Assembly (NCBI RefSeq): GCF_002732165.1
Contig: NZ_MRZO01000006.1
Span: 1 to 64,000, forward strand
Direction of reading: 5' to 3'
DNA: 64,000 bases
Origin: Staphylococcus xylosus
Lineage (GTDB): Bacteria; Bacillota; Bacilli; Staphylococcales; Staphylococcaceae
The position numbers were made by a program, and so were the translations under genes. The notes under the pieces were generated by a model that made no database searches, had not been told where the DNA came from, and saw nothing but the letters and a program-made list of their open reading frames with translations. The stretch's first letter is position 1. The number at the start of each line of letters is the position of its first letter. Positions 11,088 to 21,076 of this stretch are shown here, piece after piece.

Positions 11088-11344
11088 CTGTGATTAAATA
11101 TGCGATTTAGCGCAATACTAATAAAATATAATTAATTTTTAAAATGTTAATATAGTCTTGTATTAGTATTGGTAAATGTGGCATTATATATGTAAGGGTT
11201 TACACTGGAAAATTGGTGCTTACTCATTATATTATTTACGTTAATTTAACTGATTTGACGGCGTTTGTAACATGAAACTTAAGCAGTTTTAGAAAATGGT
11301 TTCAGTTAATCGCTAAATACGTTATGCTATTGAATGAGTATTAC

Positions 11345-11371
11345 TTAAGAGTCTTTTTACTCTTAAATTTT
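11345..11371 (+). promoter_or_regulatory. Terminator-like hairpin just before the rocD ribosome site
   Basis: Stem TTAAGAGT/ACTCTTAA (11345-11352 with 11359-11366) is followed by ATTTTT and then directly by the AAAGGGGAGAT ribosome site of rocD. It could attenuate the transcript or shield the 5' end; no sensor domain is recognisable. Confidence 0.4.
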
Positions 11372-11388
11372 TACAAAGGGGAGATATC

Positions 11389-12579
11389 ATGTCAAGATCA
11401 GAAGAAATCATTGAAGTAACAAATCATTATGGAGCGCAAAACTATGTGCCGCTTCCTATCGTTATATCGGAAGCTGAAGGTGTTTGGGTTAAAGACCCAG
11501 AAGGTAACAAATACATGGATATGTTGTCAGCATATTCAGCTGTAAACCAAGGTCATAGACATCCAAAGATTATTCAAGCATTGAAAGACCAAGCGGATAA
11601 AGTTACTTTAGTTTCACGTGCATTTCATAGTGAAAATCTAGGTGAATGGTATGAAAAAATTTGTAAGCTTTCAGGAAAAGCTAAAGCTTTACCAATGAAC
11701 ACGGGTGCTGAAGCAGTTGAAACGGCTTTAAAAGCAGCTCGTCGTTGGGCTTACGATGTTAAAAAAATAGACCCAGATAAAGCAGAGGTTATTGCTTTCA
11801 ATGGTAACTTCCACGGTCGTACAATGGCACCTGTATCTTTATCATCAGAACCAGAATATCAACGCGGTTATGGTCCATTATTAGATGGGTTCCGTAAAGT
11901 AGATTTTGGCGATATTGAAGCTGTTAAAAATGCTATTACTGAAAATACAGCAGCAATTTTAATTGAACCAATACAAGGGGAAGCGGGTATTAATGTTCCA
12001 CCTGAAGGTTATTTAAAAGAAATAAGAGCTCTATGTGATGAACATAACGTATTGTTTATTGCTGATGAAATCCAAGCTGGCTTAGGACGCTCAGGTAAAT
12101 TATTTGCTACGGACTGGGATGACGTTAAACCAGATGTATACATTTTAGGTAAAGCATTAGGTGGTGGCGTATTACCAATATCTGTAGTATTAGCTGACGA
12201 AGAAGTACTTGGTGTGTTCTCACCAGGATCTCACGGTTCTACTTTTGGTGGTAATCCACTTGCTTGTGCGGTTTCAAACGCAGCATTAGATGTAATAATT
12301 GACGAAGATCTACCAGGGCGTTCATTGGAATTAGGTAACTATTTCAAAGAAGAATTAGAAAAAATAAACCATCCATCAATTAAAGAGGTACGCGGACGTG
12401 GCTTGTTTATTGGGGTTGAATTAAATGAGGAAGCGAGACCTTATTGTGAATCATTAAAAGAAAAAGGTTTATTATGTAAAGAAACGCATGATACGGTCAT
12501 TAGATTTGCACCGCCACTTATTATTTCTAAAGAAGAATTAGACTTTGCATTAGACAAAATTAGAAGCGTTTTTGAGTAA
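11389..12579 (+). CDS. rocD: Ornithine aminotransferase (ornithine-oxo-acid transaminase)
   Basis: 396 residues, a class III PLP aminotransferase. The PLP lysine is K255 in [23 protein letters not shown] binds cofactor phosphate and [14 protein letters not shown] is the conserved region with the aspartate that contacts the ring nitrogen. It interconverts ornithine plus 2-oxoglutarate with glutamate semialdehyde plus glutamate. It is followed by gudB 110 bases later, a pairing that routes ornithine and proline carbon into 2-oxoglutarate. The ATG follows AAAGGGGAG. Confidence 0.93.
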   Translation: MSRSEEIIEVTNHYGAQNYVPLPIVISEAEGVWVKDPEGNKYMDMLSAYSAVNQGHRHPKIIQALKDQADKVTLVSRAFHSENLGEWYEKICKLSGKAKALPMNTGAEAVETALKAARRWAYDVKKIDPDKAEVIAFNGNFHGRTMAPVSLSSEPEYQRGYGPLLDGFRKVDFGDIEAVKNAITENTAAILIEPIQGEAGINVPPEGYLKEIRALCDEHNVLFIADEIQAGLGRSGKLFATDWDDVKPDVYILGKALGGGVLPISVVLADEEVLGVFSPGSHGSTFGGNPLACAVSNAALDVIIDEDLPGRSLELGNYFKEELEKINHPSIKEVRGRGLFIGVELNEEARPYCESLKEKGLLCKETHDTVIRFAPPLIISKEELDFALDKIRSVFE

Positions 12580-12613
12580 ATTCACAGTTCTGTAATATAT
12601 GTTTTGAAAACCC

Positions 12614-12641
12614 TTTAAAAAGGAAAATCTTATGTTACAAT
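12614..12641 (+). promoter_or_regulatory. Candidate gudB promoter
   Basis: A TTTAAA -35 (12614-12619) and a TACAAT -10 (12636-12641) are separated by 16 bases. The cre box just downstream would overlap the start of transcription. Confidence 0.42.
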
Positions 12642-12645
12642 TATC

Positions 12646-12660
12646 ATGAAAGCGAAATCA
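12646..12660 (+). promoter_or_regulatory. CcpA catabolite-responsive element (cre) before gudB
   Basis: ATGAAAGCGAAATCA fits the cre consensus WTGNAANCGNWNNCW at every position. It lies 30 bases before the gudB ATG, downstream of a candidate promoter, which would give roadblock-type glucose repression. Carbon catabolite repression of this pathway is established in S. aureus; the exact use of this site is inference. Confidence 0.68.
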
Positions 12661-12689
12661 TTAGTAACGAAAAAGAGGCGAAATGAATC

Positions 12690-13934
12690 ATGACTGAGAA
12701 TAATAATTTAGTTACTTCGACGCAACAAATTATTAAAGAAGCATTGCACAAACTGGGATTTGATGATGGGATGTATGATTTAGTAAAGGAACCTTTAAGA
12801 TTCCTTCAAGTTAGAATTCCTGTGCGCATGGACGATGGTACTGTTCAAACTTTTACTGGTTATCGTGCACAGCACAATGATGCTGTTGGACCTACAAAAG
12901 GTGGCGTACGTTTCCATCCAGATGTGGACGAAGAAGAAGTTAAAGCATTATCAATGTGGATGACATTGAAATGTGGCATTGTTGATTTACCATATGGTGG
13001 TGGTAAAGGTGGTATCATTTGTGATCCACGTCAAATGAGTATTCACGAAGTAGAACGTTTATCTCGTGGGTATGTGCGTTCAATTTCTCAATTCGTTGGA
13101 CCAACAAAAGATATTCCAGCGCCAGACGTATTTACAAACTCTCAAATTATGGCATGGATGATGGATGAATATAGTTCATTAGATAAATTCAATTCACCAG
13201 GATTTATCACTGGTAAACCAATCGTGTTAGGTGGTTCGCAAGGACGTGACCGCGCGACTGCATTAGGTGTTGTTATTGCTATTGAACAAGCTGCACAAAG
13301 AAGAGGTTTAGAACTTAAAGGTTCTCGTATTGTTATTCAAGGATTTGGTAACGCGGGTAGTTTCTTAGCGAAATTCTTGTATGATATGGGAGCAACAATT
13401 GTTGGTATTTCAGATGCTTATGGTGCTTTACATGATCCAGAAGGATTAGATATTGATTATCTTTTAGATAGAAGAGATAGCTTTGGAACTGTGACTAATT
13501 TATTTGATGAAACAATTTCTAATAAAGAGTTGTTTGAAATTGACTGCGACATTCTTGTGCCGGCAGCAATTGCAAATCAAATTACTGAAGAAAATGCAAA
13601 TGACATTAAAGCCGATATTGTGGTTGAAGCGGCAAATGGACCAACGACACCAGAAGGTACACGTATCTTAACTGAACGTGGTAAACTACTAGTACCAGAT
13701 GTATTGGCTAGTGCCGGCGGTGTAACGGTTTCTTATTTCGAATGGGTACAAAATAACCAAGGTTATTATTGGACTGAAGAAGAGGTAAACACGAAACTAC
13801 GTGAAAAACTTACAACTGCATTTGACACAATATATGAATTAGCTCAAAACAGAAAGATTGATATGCGTTTAGCAGCTTATATAGTTGGTATCAAGCGTAC
13901 TGCAGAGGCAGCACGTTACCGTGGATGGGCATAA
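12690..13934 (+). CDS. gudB: NAD-dependent glutamate dehydrogenase
   Basis: 414 residues. The N-terminal Glu/Leu/Phe dehydrogenase domain holds the catalytic region PYGGGKGGI with K106, and the C-terminal Rossmann domain has GFGNAGS (218-224). It oxidises glutamate to 2-oxoglutarate and ammonia, the main anaplerotic entry when amino acids serve as carbon source. It lies downstream of rocD and has its own candidate promoter with a perfect cre box. A strong terminator follows and separates it from convergent glpQ. Confidence 0.94.
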   Translation: MTENNNLVTSTQQIIKEALHKLGFDDGMYDLVKEPLRFLQVRIPVRMDDGTVQTFTGYRAQHNDAVGPTKGGVRFHPDVDEEEVKALSMWMTLKCGIVDLPYGGGKGGIICDPRQMSIHEVERLSRGYVRSISQFVGPTKDIPAPDVFTNSQIMAWMMDEYSSLDKFNSPGFITGKPIVLGGSQGRDRATALGVVIAIEQAAQRRGLELKGSRIVIQGFGNAGSFLAKFLYDMGATIVGISDAYGALHDPEGLDIDYLLDRRDSFGTVTNLFDETISNKELFEIDCDILVPAAIANQITEENANDIKADIVVEAANGPTTPEGTRILTERGKLLVPDVLASAGGVTVSYFEWVQNNQGYYWTEEEVNTKLREKLTTAFDTIYELAQNRKIDMRLAAYIVGIKRTAEAARYRGWA

Positions 13935-13959
13935 ATATTTGAATAATAGTAGTAAGTTT

Positions 13960-13996
13960 AAAGTCCGAGACATCAACAGATGTCTCGGACTTTTTT
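13960..13996 (+). terminator. Terminator of gudB
   Basis: A 14-bp perfect stem (13960-13973 with 13980-13993) with the CCGAGACAT/ATGTCTCGG core and T-tract 13991-13996. Confidence 0.87.
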
Positions 13997-14033
13997 GGAT
14001 TTTATAAATAAATTGCTCAATGGAAGTTATCAA

Positions 14034-15008
14034 TTATTGTTCATTTATGACTTGCTTATATAAATCAGGATAATTCGTAAATAGTCCATCTATTCCATAT
14101 TCATTAAGTTTTTCCATGTCGGCTACTTCATTCACGGTGAAGGGATGAACCAGGAATCCAGTATCTTTAAGATTGGCAACATTTTGCTTAGTTAAATCTG
14201 TATATTCAGGACCGACACCGATAGCATATTCTTTAATATAATCCAAATCTTGTTGTGTCATATTCGGTAGTTCGCCTTTGTCTAATAATCGTATAAGTGG
14301 CACATTTGAATTTAAATCTTTCATTTTAAGTAAGCTTTCTTGTGAAAAAGATTGAATCATGACATGACCTTTTTTGAGAGACTGTTCATTTAATAATTGG
14401 TGTTTATTAAGTGTATCTAATAATTTTTCTTCCATACCAGGATACACATCAGGAGATTTTGTTTCTATATAATAATTAGCATCAGTACCATAACGCTCTA
14501 ATATTTCGTCTAATGTTGGTATTTTTGCACCTTTATAATTTGAATTAGCATATTGTGGATTTTGCTCATTAAATTTACTTCCTGCATCAAGTTGTTTTAA
14601 TTCCTCAAGTGTATATTGATCAACCCGACCGGTACCGTTAGTTGTTCTATCTACTGTTTCATCATGCATGGCTACTAGTTGACCGTCTTTAGTCATTTGT
14701 AGGTCAATTTCAATATATGATGCGCCTATAGCATTATGGCTTTTGTCATATGAGTAAAATGTATGTTCTGGAGCATAGCCACTAGCACCCCTATGTGCAA
14801 TTGTTGTGAATTTCTCGCCCGTTAAATTATGTATCCAATTTTGTTGATCTGATTTATTATCCCCAGTAACTGTTTGAACTGAAGTATTTCCATTTTGATT
14901 ATTTATACCGTTGGTGTTACTGGATGCTTCAGTAATGGTTGAGCTTCCTATACCAGATAAAGACAATATTGCTATACTTGAAATCAAAAGTTTACTCGAA
15001 TTTTTCAC
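14034..15008 (-). CDS. glpQ: Secreted glycerophosphodiester phosphodiesterase GlpQ
   Basis: 324 residues. A signal peptide (KNSSKLLISS then a hydrophobic core, probable cleavage near residue 28) directs export. The GDPD TIM barrel shows H72-R73 in AHRGASGYAPEHT, E100 and D102 in EIDLQMTKDGQ, and H115. The enzyme hydrolyses glycerophosphodiesters from lipids, yielding glycerol 3-phosphate for uptake. The start is GTG at 15008 with an AAAGGAGTGA site. It is convergent with gudB and separate from argH, whose terminator lies beyond the glpQ 5' region. Confidence 0.9.
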   Translation of the reverse strand: MKNSSKLLISSIAILSLSGIGSSTITEASSNTNGINNQNGNTSVQTVTGDNKSDQQNWIHNLTGEKFTTIAHRGASGYAPEHTFYSYDKSHNAIGASYIEIDLQMTKDGQLVAMHDETVDRTTNGTGRVDQYTLEELKQLDAGSKFNEQNPQYANSNYKGAKIPTLDEILERYGTDANYYIETKSPDVYPGMEEKLLDTLNKHQLLNEQSLKKGHVMIQSFSQESLLKMKDLNSNVPLIRLLDKGELPNMTQQDLDYIKEYAIGVGPEYTDLTKQNVANLKDTGFLVHPFTVNEVADMEKLNEYGIDGLFTNYPDLYKQVINEQ

Positions 15009-15187
15009 AAGCTGTCACTCCTTTTTATGAACTTACTTTTACAGTACATAAAAAAACTTAAATTGAAAATAGTATTTACAATATTCTAATTTAAACTATA
15101 AAAAATTAATTTAAACATTACATACAATCAATGAATTCATTAACAATGTTTTCACTACTTAGAAATATTGTGTTTGAATTGTCATAC

Positions 15188-15234
15188 AAAAAAGCACAGA
15201 TACACCTATCTAACTATAGATAGGGCATCCGTGC
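15188..15234 (-). terminator. Terminator of argGH
   Basis: Outer stem 15194-15201 with 15227-15234 (one mismatch) and inner stem 15205-15212 with 15217-15224. On the minus strand it is followed by TTTTTT. Confidence 0.8.
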
Positions 15235-15241
15235 AAATATT

Positions 15242-16618
15242 CTAATTTAAGTTTTGTTTTATAATTTCTAATTGTTTTTTTACAGCTTCTTGTCCTGTAG
15301 AACCGTGACTTATTCTACGGCTGATACAATTTTCAGGTTTTAAATAACTGTAGATATCTGGTTCAATGCTTTCGTGTGCGCTTTGATATTGTTCTAAAGG
15401 CACATCTAATAAATAGACGTTATGCTGAATAGCCCAAAGTACTATTTTACCAACAATTTCATGAGCATTTCTGAAAGGAACCCCTTTATTGACTAGGTAA
15501 TCAGCAAGTTCTGTTGCATTAGAAAAGTCATTGTATACAGTTTCTTGTAAATGTTCTACGTTTACTGTCATTGTGTCTATCATACCTTCAAAGATACGTA
15601 AAGAACCTTTTAGTGTATGAACTGCATCAAATAGACCTTCTTTATCCTCTTGCATATCTTTATTATATGCTAAAGGCAATCCTTTAAGTGTCATTAACAT
15701 ACTCATTAAATTACCTGTTGTACGTCCAACTTTACCTCTGATTAGTTCGGCCATATCAGGATTTTTTTTCTGTGGCATAATTGATGAACCAGTTGAAAAT
15801 GCATCTGATAATGTAATAAAGTTTGCTTCTGCAGATGACCAGAAAATAATTTCTTCTGCAAAACGTGACAAGTGAACCATTGTTAATGAAATATTATGCA
15901 GTGTTTCAACTATATAATCTCTATCGCTAACGGCATCCATACTATTCTCATAAACAGCAGAGAAGTCTAACAATGACTGCGTTTCGTGACGATCTATTGG
16001 ATAAGTAGTACCACTTAACGCAGCAGCACCAAGTGGAGAGATATCAATTCGTTTCAAACTATCTTGAAAACGTGATTTGTCTCTTTCTAGCATCCAATAG
16101 TACGTCAAGATATGATGCGCAAATGAAATAGGTTGAGCTCTTTGTAGATGTGTATAACCAGGCATGATTGTGTCTACATGAGACTCAGCAATTTTTACAA
16201 TTGTCTGTTGAAACGAAATAATTAAATCAATTAATTGAGATACTTCTGCTTTTGTATATAAATGCATATCAGTTGCAACTTGGTCGTTTCTGCTACGTCC
16301 TGTATGTAATCTACCGCCAGCATCACCAATACGTTTTATTAATTCATGTTCGATATTTAAATGAATATCTTCTAATGAAACATCAAGAGATAAGTTACCT
16401 TGTTCATAATCAGCTAAAATTGCATTTAAACCTTCAATAATTTGTTCGCAGTCTGAATCAGAAATAATATCTTTTTTGGCTAACATGATTGCATGAGCAA
16501 TACTACCTTGAACATCATATTTAATTAATGTTTTATCAAAGTGTATAGAAGCATTAAATTCATCAACCCATGCTTCTGGTTGCTCACTAAATCTACCACC
16601 CCAAGCTTTACTGCTCAT
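15242..16618 (-). CDS. argH: Argininosuccinate lyase
   Basis: 458 residues, with the fumarase/lyase superfamily signature [12 protein letters not shown] and the HTGRSRNDQ and [10 protein letters not shown] substrate regions. It splits argininosuccinate into arginine and fumarate, the last step of arginine synthesis. The frame is open to 16633, but the ATG at 16618 has a GGCGG site at proper distance and matches the usual start (M-S-x-K-A-W-G-G). It overlaps the argG stop by 11 bases, so it is translationally coupled to argG. Confidence 0.94.
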   Translation of the reverse strand: MSSKAWGGRFSEQPEAWVDEFNASIHFDKTLIKYDVQGSIAHAIMLAKKDIISDSDCEQIIEGLNAILADYEQGNLSLDVSLEDIHLNIEHELIKRIGDAGGRLHTGRSRNDQVATDMHLYTKAEVSQLIDLIISFQQTIVKIAESHVDTIMPGYTHLQRAQPISFAHHILTYYWMLERDKSRFQDSLKRIDISPLGAAALSGTTYPIDRHETQSLLDFSAVYENSMDAVSDRDYIVETLHNISLTMVHLSRFAEEIIFWSSAEANFITLSDAFSTGSSIMPQKKNPDMAELIRGKVGRTTGNLMSMLMTLKGLPLAYNKDMQEDKEGLFDAVHTLKGSLRIFEGMIDTMTVNVEHLQETVYNDFSNATELADYLVNKGVPFRNAHEIVGKIVLWAIQHNVYLLDVPLEQYQSAHESIEPDIYSYLKPENCISRRISHGSTGQEAVKKQLEIIKQNLN

Positions 16619-17813
16619 CTTTATATCCGCCATGTAACATTGAGTTTACTTTAGTTGGTAAGCCAAAGATATCAATAAAGCCAACTGCTGATTCTTGATT
16701 AAATGCATCTTCTTTTGTATAAGTAGCCAATTTTTCATTATAAAGTGTATGTGGTGATTTTCTGCCATTAACAGTAGCGTTACCTTTATATAATTTAAGA
16801 CGTACATCGCCAGTTACATGTTCTTGAGTACTATCGACAAATATTTTTAGGCTATCTGTTAAAGGTGAGAACCATAAACCATTATAAATTTGTTCTGAGA
16901 ATTGTTTTTCAATTACTGGTTTAAAGTGTGCAACATCCTTAGTAAGTGTAATTGTTTCAAGTGCTTTATGAGCATTGACAATTACTTCTGCAGCTGGTGT
17001 TTCATAAACTTCTCTCGATTTAATACCAACAAGTCTATTTTCAACATGGTCGATTCTACCAATTCCATGTTTACCAGCAAGTTTATTGAGTTCTAAGATA
17101 AGTTCGCTAAGTTTATAAGGTTTGCCATCTAGCGCAGTTGGTATACCTTTTTCAAATGAAAGTACAATTTCATCAGCTACATCCGGTGCATCTTCAAGTT
17201 CGTTTGTTAAGTCAAATGCATCCTTTGGAGGTGCAGCATAAGGATCTTCAAGTATGCCACATTCGTTACTTCTTCCCCATAAATTTTGGTCGATAGAATA
17301 AGGAGAATCATGTTGGATTGGAACAGGGATATTATGTTTGATTGCATAATCAATCTCTTCTTCACGACTCCAAGCCCATTCTCTTACTGGTGCAAAAACT
17401 TTTAGTTCTGGATCTAGGGCTTTAATTGCTACCTCGAAACGTACTTGGTCATTACCTTTACCAGTACAACCATGGGCAATACCAACTGCGTTTGTCTTGC
17501 TCGCAATTTCAACTAATTTTTTTGAAATTAAAGGTCTTGATAATGCAGAAACTAAAGGATATGTACCTTCGTACATTAAGTTACCTTTAATTGCGTATGA
17601 CACGAAATCTTCACTGAATTCTTCTGTAGCATCAATGATATGACATTCGATTGCACCCATATCGAGCGCTTTTTGATGTACTAAGTCTAAATCTTTACCT
17701 TCGCCGACATCTAAACAACAAGCTACGATGTCATAACCTTTATCTAATAACCATTTTACTGCCACACTTGTATCTAAACCACCTGAATATGCTAATACTA
17801 TTTTCTCTTTCAT
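16608..17813 (-). CDS. argG: Argininosuccinate synthase
   Basis: 401 residues, exactly the staphylococcal length as I recall it. The ATP-binding PP-loop AYSGGLDTS lies at residues 8-16, and GNDQVRFE and SREEEIDYA are conserved. It joins citrulline and aspartate with ATP use. First gene of the argGH operon. Upstream lie a -10 box (TATACT) and an ARG-box-like sequence, fitting repression by an ArgR/AhrC regulator. Confidence 0.95.
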   Translation of the reverse strand: MKEKIVLAYSGGLDTSVAVKWLLDKGYDIVACCLDVGEGKDLDLVHQKALDMGAIECHIIDATEEFSEDFVSYAIKGNLMYEGTYPLVSALSRPLISKKLVEIASKTNAVGIAHGCTGKGNDQVRFEVAIKALDPELKVFAPVREWAWSREEEIDYAIKHNIPVPIQHDSPYSIDQNLWGRSNECGILEDPYAAPPKDAFDLTNELEDAPDVADEIVLSFEKGIPTALDGKPYKLSELILELNKLAGKHGIGRIDHVENRLVGIKSREVYETPAAEVIVNAHKALETITLTKDVAHFKPVIEKQFSEQIYNGLWFSPLTDSLKIFVDSTQEHVTGDVRLKLYKGNATVNGRKSPHTLYNEKLATYTKEDAFNQESAVGFIDIFGLPTKVNSMLHGGYKDEQ

Positions 17814-17868
17814 AAGTTACACCTCAATTGAATTTTTATAATTTATTAATAAGAATTTGATATTGATT

Positions 17869-17914
17869 AGTATAACAGAAAACAAATGAAAATAAAACCA
17901 TTTTTATACATAAA
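17869..17914 (-). promoter_or_regulatory. argG promoter with ARG-box-like operator
   Basis: A TATACT -10 box (17869-17874, minus strand) lies about 55 bases before the argG ATG. Just upstream of its -35 region, minus-strand TATGTATAAAAATGG (to 17898) matches the first 14 bases of the B. subtilis AhrC box CATGAATAAAAATK closely. The same TTTATGTATAAAAA word recurs in the opposite orientation near 17999-18012, giving a spaced pair. Confidence 0.42.
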
Positions 17915-18069
17915 TATACAAAAATATAATGTCGTTCTTTTTATTTGTATTGTTTATCGTTGTTTTAAAAGGTTTTTTGGACTTTGGGGATAATTGTTTT
18001 ATGTATAAAAAGTTGAATATTAAATTCCGTTTATTGAGTGGTTTAGCATTTTAATAGTTAACTTTTCAC

Positions 18070-18075
18070 TATAAT
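18070..18075 (+). promoter_or_regulatory. Candidate -10 box for pgi
   Basis: TATAAT (18070-18075) lies about 80 bases before the pgi ATG in the divergent argG-pgi region. The -35 is not clear. The rest of the 339-base gap contains the argG control region and AT-rich sequence. Confidence 0.45.
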
Positions 18076-18152
18076 ATAGGCTAGTTGTTTGAATACTCAA
18101 AATAAACTTAGTAAAATAATGATGAAATTAAAAACACTGGAGGCAATTCAAA

Positions 18153-19484
18153 ATGACTCATATTCAATTAGATTATGGTAAAACTTTAGAATTTTTCGGC
18201 GAACATGAATTACAGCAACAAAAAGATATAGTTAAGTCAATTCACAAAACAATTCATGAAGGAACTGGTGCTGGTAGTGACTTCCTTGGTTGGATTGATC
18301 TTCCTGTAGACTATGATAAAGAAGAATTCTCGCGTATTTTAGAAGCTTCAAAACGTGTCAAAGAACATTCAGAGGTGTTTGTAGTAATTGGTATCGGTGG
18401 CTCTTATTTAGGTGCACGTGCAGCTATCGAAATGCTAACATCAACATTTAGAAATAGTAATGAATTCCCAGAAATCGTCTTCGTAGGTAATCATTTATCT
18501 TCTTCTTATACACAAGAGTTAATTGATTATTTAGATGGTAAAGATTTTTCAGTGAATGTTATTTCTAAATCAGGTACTACGACTGAACCAGCAGTTTCAT
18601 TCAGATTATTTAAACAATTATTAGAAAATAAATATGGTAAAGAAGAAGCGAAAAATCGTATCTTTGCTACAACAGATAAAGAAAAAGGTGCGTTAAAGCA
18701 ACTTGCAACGAATGAAGGTTATGAAACATTTGTCGTACCTGATGATATCGGTGGTCGTTATTCAGTATTAACTGCAGTTGGTTTATTACCAATCGCTGTT
18801 GCGGGTATTGATATTAAAGCAATGATGGAAGGTGCAGCAAAAGCACGTCAAGAATTGTCTTCTGAAGACTTAGAAGATAACATCGCGTATCAATATGCAA
18901 CGATTCGTAACGTTTTATATGCAAAAGGTTATGACACTGAAATGTTGATTAACTATGAACCATCAATGCAATATTTTAATGAGTGGTGGAAACAATTATT
19001 TGGTGAATCAGAAGGTAAGGACTATAAAGGGATTTATCCTTCTAGCGCTAACTATACAACTGATTTACATTCGCTTGGACAATATGTTCAAGAAGGTCGT
19101 CGTTTCTTATTTGAAACAGTTGTGAAAGTTAATAATCCTAAACATGATATTACTATCGAAGAAGACAGTGATAATTTAGATGGTTTAAATTATTTAGCTG
19201 GTAAATCTATAGACGAAGTAAATACGAAAGCATTTGAAGGTACATTATTAGCTCATACTGATGGTGGCGTGCCTAATATTGTTGTTAATATTCCTCGTTT
19301 AGATGAAGAGACATTTGGTTATATCGTTTACTTCTTTGAATTAGCATGTGCTATGAGCGGTTATCAATTAGGTGTTAATCCATTCAACCAACCTGGAGTT
19401 GAAGCATATAAACAAAATATGTTTGCATTATTAGGTAAACCAGGTTTTGAAGATAAAAAAGAAGAATTGGAAAAACGCTTATAA
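18153..19484 (+). CDS. pgi: Glucose-6-phosphate isomerase
   Basis: 443 residues, the usual firmicute length. [29 protein letters not shown] and [14 protein letters not shown] are the conserved sugar-phosphate binding regions, and [16 protein letters not shown] is the C-terminal signature. It interconverts glucose 6-phosphate and fructose 6-phosphate in glycolysis. A CTGGAGG site precedes the ATG. It is a single-gene unit divergent from argG and ends in a GACAATT-type hairpin. Confidence 0.96.
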   Translation: MTHIQLDYGKTLEFFGEHELQQQKDIVKSIHKTIHEGTGAGSDFLGWIDLPVDYDKEEFSRILEASKRVKEHSEVFVVIGIGGSYLGARAAIEMLTSTFRNSNEFPEIVFVGNHLSSSYTQELIDYLDGKDFSVNVISKSGTTTEPAVSFRLFKQLLENKYGKEEAKNRIFATTDKEKGALKQLATNEGYETFVVPDDIGGRYSVLTAVGLLPIAVAGIDIKAMMEGAAKARQELSSEDLEDNIAYQYATIRNVLYAKGYDTEMLINYEPSMQYFNEWWKQLFGESEGKDYKGIYPSSANYTTDLHSLGQYVQEGRRFLFETVVKVNNPKHDITIEEDSDNLDGLNYLAGKSIDEVNTKAFEGTLLAHTDGGVPNIVVNIPRLDEETFGYIVYFFELACAMSGYQLGVNPFNQPGVEAYKQNMFALLGKPGFEDKKEELEKRL

Positions 19485-19543
19485 TTTTTCAACATAGTGT
19501 TATATCTCGTATAAATAGTTGATGTTAAATTTATATTTTGAGT

Positions 19544-19571
19544 AGGCTGGGACAATTAATTGTCTCAGCCT
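19544..19571 (+). terminator. Terminator of pgi
   Basis: A 14-base-arm palindrome (19544-19557 with 19558-19571, one G-T) with a GGCTGGGACAATT core. It is followed by TAATTATTATA, so the T-tract is weak. Confidence 0.62.
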
Positions 19572-19959
19572 TAATTATTATATAGAGATAGTGTGACATG
19601 GGCTGATGCATAAGATGCGACTCAGGTAAGTTTTTATCCCTTTCAACTTTAGACATCTTAATCAAGGTAGGAAGATGAAACTTTTTTAATAAATTAGATT
19701 CCTTTCTTATTCTCTTTTATAATACAAATACATACGACCGTTTCGTAACTCTAGTAAATCAAAGTTCATATTACAATAGTAAGACTTTGATCAACCTTTA
19801 GAATTAATGCTCATTGAAAGCGTGGATAGTCTTTCAATTATGGTTTCAAAAGCATGTCGTTCTTAAGACTGATTTATATTATATGAAACGCTTTATAGTT
19901 TTAAAAAAGCAACTTTACACTTATACTTATAATGAATAGTGATGACGAGGATGGGTTTG
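19572..19959. other. Structured intergenic region before the TVP38-type gene
   Basis: About 390 bases without a gene I can support. A TATAAT (19718-19723) could start a transcript; two perfect 8-bp hairpins follow, 19758-19765 with 19784-19791 and 19813-19820 with 19831-19838. Neither has a T-tract. It could be a long structured leader or a small RNA. Confidence 0.4.
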
Positions 19960-20535
19960 ATGACAGAGGAACAAGTACAGTATTGGTTTGATATATTCGG
20001 GAGTTTAGGATACATCGCAGGATTTCTATTGCCATTTATTGAGGCTTTTATTCCTATTTTACCAATCATTGTGTTTGTAATTGTAAACGTTAATGCATTT
20101 GGTTGGTTCGTTGGTACCTTATTAGCTTGGTTAGGCACTGTGGTTGGAAGTTATATTGTATTCTTATTTTTTAGAAGGTTAACACATACAAAATATATGC
20201 AAAAAATTCAGCAACGGACATCAGTTAAACGCTTAATACATTTTATTGATAGAAAAGGGGTTATACCTATTTTTATCTTAATGTGCTTTCCGTTTACGCC
20301 AAGTGCTCTAGTTAATATTGTGGCAAGCTTATCGCATATTAAAGCGCATGCCTATCTAATTGTACTAATAGCATCTAAATTTATAATGATTGGCCTTGTA
20401 GGTTGGTTAGGTAACGATATTACAACACTTTTTACTAATCCGATAAGGCTGATAACAATAGTGATAGTAATTGCTATAGTATGGTTCGTTGGTAGAAAAC
20501 TAGAGAAATATTTTATGCATTCGTCAGAGGAGTGA
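19960..20535 (+). CDS. TVP38/TMEM64 (VTT-domain) family membrane protein
   Basis: 191 residues with about five hydrophobic helices and the VTT/DedA-like core (GYIAGFLLPFIEAFIPILPI, LAWLGTVVGSYIVF, FLMCFPFTPSALVN). Related proteins are membrane proteins of largely unresolved function, some linked to lipid transport. The frame is open from a GTG at 19939, but the ATG at 19960 has a GAGG at suitable distance; the start is uncertain. The stop is five bases before spsA, so it is probably co-transcribed with spsA and spsB. Confidence 0.8.
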   Translation: MTEEQVQYWFDIFGSLGYIAGFLLPFIEAFIPILPIIVFVIVNVNAFGWFVGTLLAWLGTVVGSYIVFLFFRRLTHTKYMQKIQQRTSVKRLIHFIDRKGVIPIFILMCFPFTPSALVNIVASLSHIKAHAYLIVLIASKFIMIGLVGWLGNDITTLFTNPIRLITIVIVIAIVWFVGRKLEKYFMHSSEE

Positions 20536-20539
20536 CAAC

Positions 20540-21058
20540 TTGCGAAAATTATTAAAACATTTGATTTCCATAATATTTGCGCTTATTATTGTACTATTGA
20601 TTCAGGCATTTGTGCTTACAGGATCAGTTATAAAAGATGATAAAATGGCCCCAAATCTAAAACAAGGTGATCGTGTTATTGTTAATAAAATAAAAACGAC
20701 ATTTAATTTTTTAGATAATAATGATATTATTATGTATCGTAATGGAAAAGAAATCCAATTTAGTAGAATTATTGGAAAACCTGGACAATCTATTTCATTT
20801 AAAGACGGCTCATTGTACAGAGATGATAGAGAAGTGAATGAACCATATACAAATAACAGCATCAATAACTTGTCACTTAGAAACATCAAAGGTTCTGAAA
20901 GTGATATTATTCCGCCGAATGCTTATTTTGTACTTAATGATAATCGTGATAATAAAAACGATTCTAGAACATTGGGTTTCGTGCATGAGAAAGATATCAT
21001 TGGCAACACAAGTTTAAGGTATTATCCGTTTGAAAAATTTACAGTGACTTTTAATTAA
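20540..21058 (+). CDS. spsA: SpsA, signal peptidase I paralogue lacking catalytic residues
   Basis: 172 residues with one N-terminal membrane anchor and a type I signal peptidase fold. The catalytic serine position reads DDKM (K35 instead of Ser) and the general-base lysine position reads FSRIIG (S75 instead of Lys), while neighbouring SpsB keeps both. It therefore cannot be a normal Ser/Lys peptidase. It starts at TTG with a GAGGAGTG site. The same arrangement of an inactive SpsA before active SpsB is known in S. aureus; its role is unknown. Confidence 0.9.
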   Translation: MRKLLKHLISIIFALIIVLLIQAFVLTGSVIKDDKMAPNLKQGDRVIVNKIKTTFNFLDNNDIIMYRNGKEIQFSRIIGKPGQSISFKDGSLYRDDREVNEPYTNNSINNLSLRNIKGSESDIIPPNAYFVLNDNRDNKNDSRTLGFVHEKDIIGNTSLRYYPFEKFTVTFN

Positions 21059-21076
21059 ATAAACGAGGTGAAGGAA

